Of a stretch of DNA of 64,000 bases, positions 16,836 to 23,693 are shown piece after piece (within the stretch, counting starts at the first letter, position 1; every line of letters begins with the position of its first letter). Origin of the DNA: an uncultured Eubacterium sp. (lineage in GTDB: Bacteria; Bacillota; Clostridia; Oscillospirales; Acutalibacteraceae). The notes beneath the pieces were generated by a model. The model ran no database searches. It saw only the letters and a list, made by a program, of their open reading frames with translations, and had not been told where the DNA came from. A program made the translations under genes and the position numbers. The stretch spans positions 143,438 through 207,437 of the forward strand of contig UQPH01000001.1 in the NCBI GenBank assembly GCA_900542875.1, given 5' to 3'.

Positions 16836-17801
16836 ATGAATTGTTATGAAAATCAGGGGCGTCGGTGTTTTGCTTTGAAGATGATTTCGTCGTTCATAGC
16901 CATTCTTGTTTTGATTGCCGTGTTGCTTATGCAACCGATTTTTGCATATTCCTATGATAAAAACTATCTCGATTATTCCAGTTGGGACGAGAGCAATATT
17001 AATACCGTGGCGATTGATTGTGAGGGTGCTATGGGCGAGCTTAGCGGTTCGCTCAACTATTTTACCGAAGAATCAAGCGCCTATTTTTTATTTAATCTGA
17101 ACGAAAGCGGAATAACCGAGAACAGCGTTATTTCTGTAAATTTCAGCGTTTCGTCAAGGCAGGGTTCTTACGATTTCACGGTGGATAATTCAGGCGTCAG
17201 TTATAACGAAGAGGCGGCTGAAAAATATTTTGACACAGAAAGCAAGGCTGACGAATTTACAACGGGACATGCGATTGTGACGGTTATAACAGACATAAAG
17301 GACAAGGTTACCACTCACGATTTTGCTGTGAAAATCGCAGTTGACGGCAGGCTGTACAATCTTTTTAATTCAAAACCGCTGACGATTGAAACTTACTTGC
17401 CGACAACTGCCGGCAAATCTTCTTCGAAAAAGACAACAAAGCAGTCTGAGACAAAGAAAAAATCAACAAAATCACCAAAATCGACCGCTAAGAAATCAAG
17501 CACAAAAAGTTCGTCATCTAAATCCGGTGCAAAGAAACAGACAACTGAAAATTATGAGTCACAGTCGGATGAAAATTCGGCTGATTTTTCGGGCGATTAT
17601 TTGAATGATGATGTATCTTATCACGGCAAAAGAGGCTTTTCACCCGTGGCGAAAGCGGTTTTAATCGGCGGACTTGTGATAATAGGGCTTGGTATTTTGC
17701 TCTTTGTAATTGCCGAGGCGGTATCAAGAGCGGAAAAAAGAAAAGAATCAAAAAATGACTCGAAAAACGAAAATAAAGATGATATAACAGACGAAAAATA
17801 A
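16836..17801 (+). CDS. Predicted secreted protein with C-terminal membrane anchor
   Basis: 321 aa, no family recognised. Residues about 15-38 form a signal peptide or anchor (SSFIAILVLIAVLLMQPIFA). A roughly 150-residue predicted extracellular domain follows, then a low-complexity Lys/Ser/Thr linker at about 195-235, a second hydrophobic segment at about 272-294 (LIGGLVIIGLGILLFVI) and a charged cytoplasmic tail. This is the layout of a single-domain surface protein held by a C-terminal helix. The next gene, tex, starts 22 bases later. Less AT-rich than the glycan cluster. Confidence 0.7.
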   Translation: MNCYENQGRRCFALKMISSFIAILVLIAVLLMQPIFAYSYDKNYLDYSSWDESNINTVAIDCEGAMGELSGSLNYFTEESSAYFLFNLNESGITENSVISVNFSVSSRQGSYDFTVDNSGVSYNEEAAEKYFDTESKADEFTTGHAIVTVITDIKDKVTTHDFAVKIAVDGRLYNLFNSKPLTIETYLPTTAGKSSSKKTTKQSETKKKSTKSPKSTAKKSSTKSSSSKSGAKKQTTENYESQSDENSADFSGDYLNDDVSYHGKRGFSPVAKAVLIGGLVIIGLGILLFVIAEAVSRAEKRKESKNDSKNENKDDITDEK

Positions 17802-17823
17802 AGCATAAATCAAAAGGTGTTAT

Positions 17824-19983
17824 ATGGATATTTTAAGACAGATTGAAACGGAATTTTCACTTAAATCGTGGCAGGTTAAAAACACGGTTGAATTAATTGA
17901 CGCAGGAAATACGATACCGTTTATTGCACGATACAGAAAGGAAGCGACCGGTTCGCTCGATGATCAGTTGCTCAGAGAGTTGAGCGAACGACTTGCGTAT
18001 TTGCGTTCGTTTGAGGAACAAAAGGAAAAAATAATTGCCTCAATAACCGAGCAGGAAATGATGAGCGACGAAATCCGACAGAGCATAGAAAACGCAAAAA
18101 CTCTGACGGAACTCGAGGATATTTATCGTCCGTTCAGACCTAAGAGAAAAACAAGGGCTTCTGTTGCAAAGGCTCTGGGGTTGGCTCCGTTGGCTGAAAA
18201 AATATATGCCCAGGAAAAGTCTGCCCCGTCACCCGAGGAACTTGCAAAGGAATTTCTCACCGACGAGGTTAAAAGCATTGAGGACGCACTTCAGGGTGCA
18301 AAGGATATAATCGCAGAGCAGGTTTCGGACGATGCCGAGGGCAGAAAATTGATTCGCTATGCGGTAAAAAATCACGCGCTTATCACTTCAAAAGCCGCAG
18401 ATGATGACCTCGGCGTTTATGATATGTACGCCGATTACAGCGAAAGCGTTAAAAAAATCGCAGGTCACCGTGTGCTTGCCATGAACAGAGGCGAAAAGGA
18501 GGGCAAACTTAAAGTAGGGATTGATTTTGATAAAACAATTGCTACCGATTTGCTTTTTAACATTCATTGCAAAAACAGCAATGCGTGCACTGATTTGGTG
18601 AGAGATGCGGTTGATGATTCGTATACGAGGCTTATTTTTCCGTCAATCGAAAGAGAGATAAGAAACGAACTGACCGAAAAAGCAAGCGAGGCATCTATAA
18701 AGGTGTTTGCCGAAAATACAAGACAGCTTCTTATGCAGCCGCCGGTTAAGGGGAATGTTACCATCGGGCTTGACCCGGGATATCGAACAGGATGTAAAGT
18801 TGCGGTAATCAGCGAGACGGGAAAGGTGCTTGATACGGGCGTTATCTATCCTGCTCCTCCGCATAAGAAAACAGTCGAGGCAAAGAATATTATCAAGCGA
18901 CTTGTTAAAAAATACGATGTAAAAATGTTTGCCATAGGCAACGGTACCGCCTCTCACGAGACAGAGGTTTTTGCCGTTGATGTAATCAAGGAACTTGACT
19001 GCGGAATAACATATATGGTTGTCAGCGAGGCAGGCGCATCGGTTTACAGTGCGTCAAAACTTGCCGCCGAGGAATTTCCGCAGTTTGATGTCAGTCTGAG
19101 AAGTGCTGTCAGCATTGCCCGCAGGCTTCAAGACCCGCTTGCGGAACTCGTTAAGATTGACCCTAAGGCTATCGGAGTCGGTCAGTATCAGCACGATATG
19201 CCGCAAAAAGAACTGAACGCCGCACTTGACGGAGTGGTTGAGGATTGCGTAAACTCGGTCGGTGTTGACCTTAATACCGCCTCGCCGCAACTTCTTTCCC
19301 GAGTTGCCGGAGTCAGCAGTGCAGTTGCAAAAAATATCGTTTTGTATCGTGAGGAGCACGGACGGTTTAACGAACGCTCCGAATTGAAAAAAGTGTCAAA
19401 ATTAGGACCGAAAGCGTTTGAGCAATGCGCCGGATTTTTAAGAGTGAGAGACGGAAAGAATATTCTTGACAATACTGCCGTTCACCCGGAGAGCTATGCG
19501 GCGGCAAAGCAACTCCTTAAACTTTGCGATATGAGCGAGGAGGATATAAAAAACGGCAATATCGCTCATCTTAAATCAAAGGTGCAGCTTATAGGTACTG
19601 CCGCTATTACAAAGCAACTTGATATCGGCGAGCCTACGCTGAAAGATATTGTAAACGAGCTTTCAAAACCCGGCCGTGATCCCCGTGACGAACTGCCGAA
19701 ACCTATGCTAAGAAGTGATGTTATGGGCATAGAGGATTTGAAGCCGGGAATGGAACTTAAAGGTACGGTAAGAAATGTTGTGGATTTCGGTGCGTTTGTT
19801 GACATCGGAGTTCATCAGGACGGCTTGGTTCATATCAGCCAAATAACCGATAAATTTTTGCGCCACCCGAGCGAACTGCTCAAAGTCGGTGATATAGTTA
19901 CGGTTTGGGTATTGGAGGCAGATACGGTTAAAAACCGCATTTCACTTACAATGAAGGGACCTAAGAAAAAGAATGAAAAGTAA
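17824..19983 (+). CDS. tex: Tex-family RNA-binding transcription accessory protein
   Basis: 719 aa, the usual Tex/YhgF length. Order: N-terminal helical domain (FIARYRKEATGSLDDQLLREL, residues near 35-55), YqgF-like nuclease-fold domain starting TIGLDPGYRTGCKVAV (about 315), helix-hairpin-helix repeats (LNTASPQLLSRVAGVSSAVA, about 480), and a C-terminal S1 RNA-binding domain (GTVRNVVDFGAFVDIGVHQD, about 640-710). Cytoplasmic; family members bind nucleic acid and influence transcription. Its last 11 bases overlap the next gene. Confidence 0.93.
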   Translation: MDILRQIETEFSLKSWQVKNTVELIDAGNTIPFIARYRKEATGSLDDQLLRELSERLAYLRSFEEQKEKIIASITEQEMMSDEIRQSIENAKTLTELEDIYRPFRPKRKTRASVAKALGLAPLAEKIYAQEKSAPSPEELAKEFLTDEVKSIEDALQGAKDIIAEQVSDDAEGRKLIRYAVKNHALITSKAADDDLGVYDMYADYSESVKKIAGHRVLAMNRGEKEGKLKVGIDFDKTIATDLLFNIHCKNSNACTDLVRDAVDDSYTRLIFPSIEREIRNELTEKASEASIKVFAENTRQLLMQPPVKGNVTIGLDPGYRTGCKVAVISETGKVLDTGVIYPAPPHKKTVEAKNIIKRLVKKYDVKMFAIGNGTASHETEVFAVDVIKELDCGITYMVVSEAGASVYSASKLAAEEFPQFDVSLRSAVSIARRLQDPLAELVKIDPKAIGVGQYQHDMPQKELNAALDGVVEDCVNSVGVDLNTASPQLLSRVAGVSSAVAKNIVLYREEHGRFNERSELKKVSKLGPKAFEQCAGFLRVRDGKNILDNTAVHPESYAAAKQLLKLCDMSEEDIKNGNIAHLKSKVQLIGTAAITKQLDIGEPTLKDIVNELSKPGRDPRDELPKPMLRSDVMGIEDLKPGMELKGTVRNVVDFGAFVDIGVHQDGLVHISQITDKFLRHPSELLKVGDIVTVWVLEADTVKNRISLTMKGPKKKNEK

Positions 19984-21160
19984 TTACAATGATACGGTAA
20001 ACGCTTGCTTTTTAGGCTACATAGTTCAGGCAATTGTAAATAATTTTGTACCGCTTTTGTTCGTAACATTCCAAAATACCTTCGGCATTGAACTGTCAAA
20101 AATTACGATGTTGATTTCGCTGAATTTTATAATTCAACTCAGCGTCGATTTGCTTTCCGCTAAGTTGATAGACAAAATCGGCTATCGCTGTGCAATGGTG
20201 GCAGCGCATCTGTTTTCGGCGCTTGGACTGGCTTTGCTGGCAATTTTGCCGTATATTATGAGCAACAGTTTTGCGGGACTTTTGATTTCGGTTGTGATTT
20301 ATGCAATCGGAGGCGGTATACTTGAGGTGCTCGTAAGTCCCATAGTTGAGGCTTGCCCGACAGATAATAAAGAAAAGGCAATGAGCCTTTTGCACTCTTT
20401 TTATTGTTGGGGTCATGTTCTCGTTGTGCTTGTCAGTACGCTGTTTTTTACACTTCACGGCATAGAAAATTGGAGGATACTTGCAGTTATTTGGGCTCTC
20501 GTTCCGTTTGCAAATGCCTTTATTTTTACCAAAGTGCCTATTGCTCCTCTTATCGAGGAGGGCGAAAAGGGCATGAGTATTAAGGAACTGCTCACTTCAA
20601 AACTGTTTATATTGCTTTTTATTATGATGATATGCTCGGGTGCGAGCGAACAGGCTGTTTCCCAGTGGGCGTCAACTTTCGCCATTGAGGGACTCGGCGT
20701 GTCAAAGACGGTCGGAGACCTTGCGGGTCCGCTTTCGTTTGCGGTATTTATGGGCACGTCAAGAGCACTTTACGGAAAATTCGGCGACAGACTTCCGCAG
20801 AAAAGGGCCCTCCCTCTCTGCTGTATACTTTGCATCGTGTCATATCTGATGATTTCGCTGTTGCCCGTGCCTGCACTTTCGCTCGTCGGCTGTGCCGTTT
20901 GCGGATTCAGCGTCGGCATTATGTGGCCTGCTACATTTTCGCTCTCAGCCGCAATGCTTAAAAGAGGCGGTACGGCAATGTTTGCGCTCCTTGCACTCGG
21001 CGGAGATTTGGGCTGTTCGGCGGGACCCGGAGCGGTCGGCTTTGTTTCGTCGGCGTTCGGTGATAATCTAAAAGTCGGAATACTGTTTGCTCTGGTATTT
21101 CCGACAGTGCTTTTCATCTGTTCGCAGTTCCTCGGAAAAAGTAAAAAGAACGCAAATTAA
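19973..21160 (+). CDS. Major facilitator superfamily permease
   Basis: 395-aa membrane protein with about twelve segments. It begins CFLGYIVQAIVNNFVPLLF, and the loop between helices 2 and 3 carries a degenerate MFS signature (DLLSAKLIDKIGYR). The layout resembles sugar/H+ symporters of the FucP-like branch, but the substrate is not evident. The gene starts inside the 3' end of tex and is followed by a bidirectional terminator. Confidence 0.8.
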   Translation: MKSNYNDTVNACFLGYIVQAIVNNFVPLLFVTFQNTFGIELSKITMLISLNFIIQLSVDLLSAKLIDKIGYRCAMVAAHLFSALGLALLAILPYIMSNSFAGLLISVVIYAIGGGILEVLVSPIVEACPTDNKEKAMSLLHSFYCWGHVLVVLVSTLFFTLHGIENWRILAVIWALVPFANAFIFTKVPIAPLIEEGEKGMSIKELLTSKLFILLFIMMICSGASEQAVSQWASTFAIEGLGVSKTVGDLAGPLSFAVFMGTSRALYGKFGDRLPQKRALPLCCILCIVSYLMISLLPVPALSLVGCAVCGFSVGIMWPATFSLSAAMLKRGGTAMFALLALGGDLGCSAGPGAVGFVSSAFGDNLKVGILFALVFPTVLFICSQFLGKSKKNAN

Positions 21161-21174
21161 CTTTGCATAAAAAT

Positions 21175-21212
21175 AACCGTCACATTCAAATGGGTGTGAC
21201 GGTTTTGTTTTA
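21175..21212. terminator. Bidirectional terminator
   Basis: AACCGTCACA (21175-21184) pairs with TGTGACGGTT (21195-21204); T-rich DNA follows on both strands. It lies between the convergent MFS and hydrolase genes and can serve both. Confidence 0.8.
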
Positions 21213-21224
21213 TATTTATATGTT

Positions 21225-22154
21225 TTAATTCTGAATTTTGCTTTTGAGCCAGTTGTAAATGTAGTCATATACATCGCTCTTGTCCAACTCGTTGAGAATT
21301 TCGTGGCGGTCGTTTTCCCAGAGCTTGAGTGTAACATCGTCAATGCCGCATCGCTTATATTGGGCGTTCAGTTTTTCACACGCCTTTTTTCCGCCGACGG
21401 GGTCAACACTGCCCGAGGTGATAAGAATCGGCAGAGATTTTCTCATACCGATGAGTTGTCTGTTTTTTGCGATTTTTTCAAGTATGGTAAAGAAGTCTTT
21501 GTATGCTCCTGCCGTAAAGTCAAAGCCGCAAAGTTTATCGTTTACATAGAGGTCAACCTGCTTTTCATCTCTCGACAGCCAGTCGCAGTTTGTTCTCGCC
21601 GGTGCAAACGGCTTGTTATACGGTTCAAGGGTCAACTTTATTAAAAGGGGATTTACCGTGTGGCTGCCCTTAGATTTGCAGGTGTTTGTCGCAATGGTTT
21701 TGCCTAGCAGTGCCGCCGCCGACGGTATCCAACCGGTGCCCATAATTATTGCGCCGAAAACATCGTTGCTGTATTTTGTGAGATATTGCCTAAGACAGAA
21801 CGAACCCATACTGTGACCGAGAATAAAGTTAGGGAGCTCTTCCCATTTTTCTCTTGCATATTGAGTTACCGAGTGCATATCCTCGATAATAATTTTGTCT
21901 CCGTTTTCTTCGGCGAAAAAGCCGTAATCATGCTCATCGCTTACGCTGTGGCCGTGACCGAGGTGGTCGTGACCTATGACATTAAAGCCGTGCTCCGTCA
22001 TATATTTTGCAAAGTTATCATATCTGTCGATATATTCAGCCATACCGTGAACGATTTGAAGAACGCCTATCGGCTCTTTTTCGGTCTCCCAAATGATTAC
22101 ATTAAGGTTGTTTTTTGAATCCGTTGAGGCGATTTTTTCGGTATACTTTTTCAT
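21225..22154 (-). CDS. Alpha/beta hydrolase (monoacylglycerol lipase-like, S33 type)
   Basis: 309-aa serine hydrolase. The nucleophile elbow GHSMG places Ser115; Asp251 (SGSVDPVGG) and His284 (NDRHEIL) complete the triad. An HG motif (IVHGMAEY) forms the oxyanion region and GHDHLGHG is the family strand-turn. Typical role: hydrolysis of lysophospholipid or monoacylglycerol; substrate not proven. Monocistronic, with AAGGAG eight bases before the start. Confidence 0.85.
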   Translation of the reverse strand: MKKYTEKIASTDSKNNLNVIIWETEKEPIGVLQIVHGMAEYIDRYDNFAKYMTEHGFNVIGHDHLGHGHSVSDEHDYGFFAEENGDKIIIEDMHSVTQYAREKWEELPNFILGHSMGSFCLRQYLTKYSNDVFGAIIMGTGWIPSAAALLGKTIATNTCKSKGSHTVNPLLIKLTLEPYNKPFAPARTNCDWLSRDEKQVDLYVNDKLCGFDFTAGAYKDFFTILEKIAKNRQLIGMRKSLPILITSGSVDPVGGKKACEKLNAQYKRCGIDDVTLKLWENDRHEILNELDKSDVYDYIYNWLKSKIQN

Positions 22155-22272
22155 AGCATATACTCCTTAAATGCTGAAAAAATTATCTGTCTTTATCTGT
22201 TATATTATCACAAAATTATATTTAAGTCAACTAAACAAAATGTGCATTTTGCCCAAATAATAATTAAAAAAT

Positions 22273-22303
22273 GACAGCATTCGGCATGGCTCCGAATACT
22301 GTC
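22273..22303 (-). terminator. Hairpin with T-tract on the minus strand
   Basis: GACAG-c-ATTCGG (22273-22284) pairs with CCGAAT-ac-TGTC (22292-22303). Only the minus-strand side is followed by a T-run (TTTTTT). No minus-strand gene ends just upstream, so it may stop antisense transcription coming from the hpf/DUF421 side. Confidence 0.45.
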
Positions 22304-22367
22304 CAATATTAATATTATATCATAAAATTTATTTTTTACAATACTTTTATTAGCGGAGATTACATAA

Positions 22368-22373
22368 TATAAT
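22368..22373 (+). promoter_or_regulatory. Predicted -10 element of the hpf promoter
   Basis: Perfect TATAAT 61 bases before the hpf start. The -35 region (TTTTAT at 22345-22350) is weak, suggesting an activated or alternative-sigma promoter. The leader contains two mutually exclusive hairpins: ATAGGT (22384-22389)/ACCTAT (22406-22411) versus GACCT (22405-22409)/AGGTC (22414-22418), the latter just before the ribosome binding site. Confidence 0.45.
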
Positions 22374-22433
22374 GTAATTGAGGATAGGTTACTGTCCGAG
22401 TAATGACCTATTAAGGTCGAAAGGAATGATAAT

Positions 22434-22985
22434 ATGATTAATATTGCTGCCAGAGGATTTGAACTTAAGCAGGGAACAAAGGACGGCATTGAAAAGGAAC
22501 TTAAAAGAATAGAAAAAATGCTCCCCGAAAATTCACGCTTTGATGTTACTCTGAGTAAGGAAAGGGATAAATATCAGTGCGATATTACCGTTATACATAT
22601 GGGCTCTTTTATCAGGGGCGAGGCTGAAGCCGACCGCATAGAGCCGGTTGTTGATATGGCCGTAGATGACTTGAAAAGGAAACTCAGAAAGCTCAAAACC
22701 TTTTTTGTAGATAAAAAGAGAAAGGGCGGAATAGATGAAATCGCCTACGCATTTGACGATTTTGACGAGGATGTAACAATGGAGGACTTCGACAGATTGT
22801 ACTACGATTCTGTTGATGTTACCAGAAGAAAGGTTATCACTCCTCATATTATGACAGATGACGAGGCTATCGTACAGATGGAAATGCTCGGTCACAGTTT
22901 CTTTGTTTATCTCGGAATTGACGGAGAGACAAAGATAATTTATAAGAGAAAAAAGGGCTACGGACTTTTGACTTGCGAAGAATAA
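22434..22985 (+). CDS. hpf: Ribosome hibernation promoting factor, long form
   Basis: 183 aa, matching long HPF of Firmicutes. The N-terminal S30AE/YfiA domain (INIAARGFEL, then KLKTFFVDKK) binds between the subunits. After a linker, the C-terminal dimerisation domain (MTDDEAIVQMEMLGHSFFVY) allows 100S ribosome formation in stationary phase. RBS AAAGGA (22420-22425) is 8 bases from ATG. Single gene followed by a strong hairpin. Confidence 0.95.
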   Translation: MINIAARGFELKQGTKDGIEKELKRIEKMLPENSRFDVTLSKERDKYQCDITVIHMGSFIRGEAEADRIEPVVDMAVDDLKRKLRKLKTFFVDKKRKGGIDEIAYAFDDFDEDVTMEDFDRLYYDSVDVTRRKVITPHIMTDDEAIVQMEMLGHSFFVYLGIDGETKIIYKRKKGYGLLTCEE

Positions 22986-23068
22986 GATTAAGAGAGTATT
23001 TTAGATACTTTACGGACTGTCGGAAAAGCTTCTGAATTTTATTTTGTTACCGATGCTTTTGCACTCCG

Positions 23069-23105
23069 AGCCGCCGCTGCAATTTGCAGCGGCGGCTATT
23101 TGTTT
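23069..23105. terminator. Strong GC-rich terminator after hpf
   Basis: A 13-bp stem (AGCCGCCGCTGCA, 23069-23081, and its complement 23085-23097) with a 3-base loop, followed on the plus strand by a weak T-rich tail. It reaches the last codons of the convergent DUF421 gene. Confidence 0.65.
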
Positions 23106-23593
23106 GAGAGGTCGGAGGCTGAATTGTTTTTTTCTTCATTTTCGCTTTGATATGACAAAAAGCTGATGTTTCCGCTGTCCTCCATTATCGCATAAGCTAT
23201 ATCATTTATATCAAAATAGCCCTGAATTCTCGCTTCACTGATTAAATCGTCTAAGGTCAGTCTCGCTTTTTTTAGATTTTTGCCGATAACGCCGCTTTTG
23301 TTCATCAGGAGTATCGGTTCACCGTTTAGTATCTTGCGTGCCTTTTTGCTTTTTCGGGAGATAAAGGTGAGGGCGATTTCTATCAGCGCATAAACTGTCA
23401 TAGCGATTATTGCGTGGTACCAGTCCGACTCCAAATCTGTTGCCATTTCCGCCGCTATCGAACCGATTGTAATTCCGACCACATAGTCGAAAAATGACAT
23501 TTGCGAAAGCTGTCTGTTTCCCATAAGTTTATCTAAAACAAATAAAACGAAAAAAGAGCCTGCCGACAGCAATACAATATATAATGCGTTCAT
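23096..23593 (-). CDS. DUF421 (YetF-like) membrane protein
   Basis: 165-aa protein. Residues about 3-22, 32-50 and 60-80 are membrane segments with the family sequence MSFFDYVVGITIGSIAAEMA. A cytoplasmic domain follows with LNGEPILLMNKSGV and the LISEARIQGYFDINDIAYAIMEDSGNISF block. The family is about 220-230 residues; this one ends soon after the first domain, so the C-terminal second half is missing. Function of the family is unclear. Confidence 0.85.
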   Translation of the reverse strand: MNALYIVLLSAGSFFVLFVLDKLMGNRQLSQMSFFDYVVGITIGSIAAEMATDLESDWYHAIIAMTVYALIEIALTFISRKSKKARKILNGEPILLMNKSGVIGKNLKKARLTLDDLISEARIQGYFDINDIAYAIMEDSGNISFLSYQSENEEKNNSASDLSNK

Positions 23594-23642
23594 ATAATCA
23601 CCATATAATATCTTGTTTATTAGTCAGTATTCCCAAAATGCA

Positions 23643-23671
23643 TTGAATAATATCATTTTCTTTGATATAAT
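23643..23671 (+). promoter_or_regulatory. Predicted promoter of the GH95-like lipoprotein gene
   Basis: TTGAAT (23643-23648), 17 bases, TATAAT (23666-23671). Transcript start near 23678, immediately before the ribosome binding site AAAGGGG, giving a very short leader and supporting ATG 23694 as the start. Confidence 0.65.
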
Positions 23672-23693
23672 GTTCTTTGAAAGGGGTATTTTT

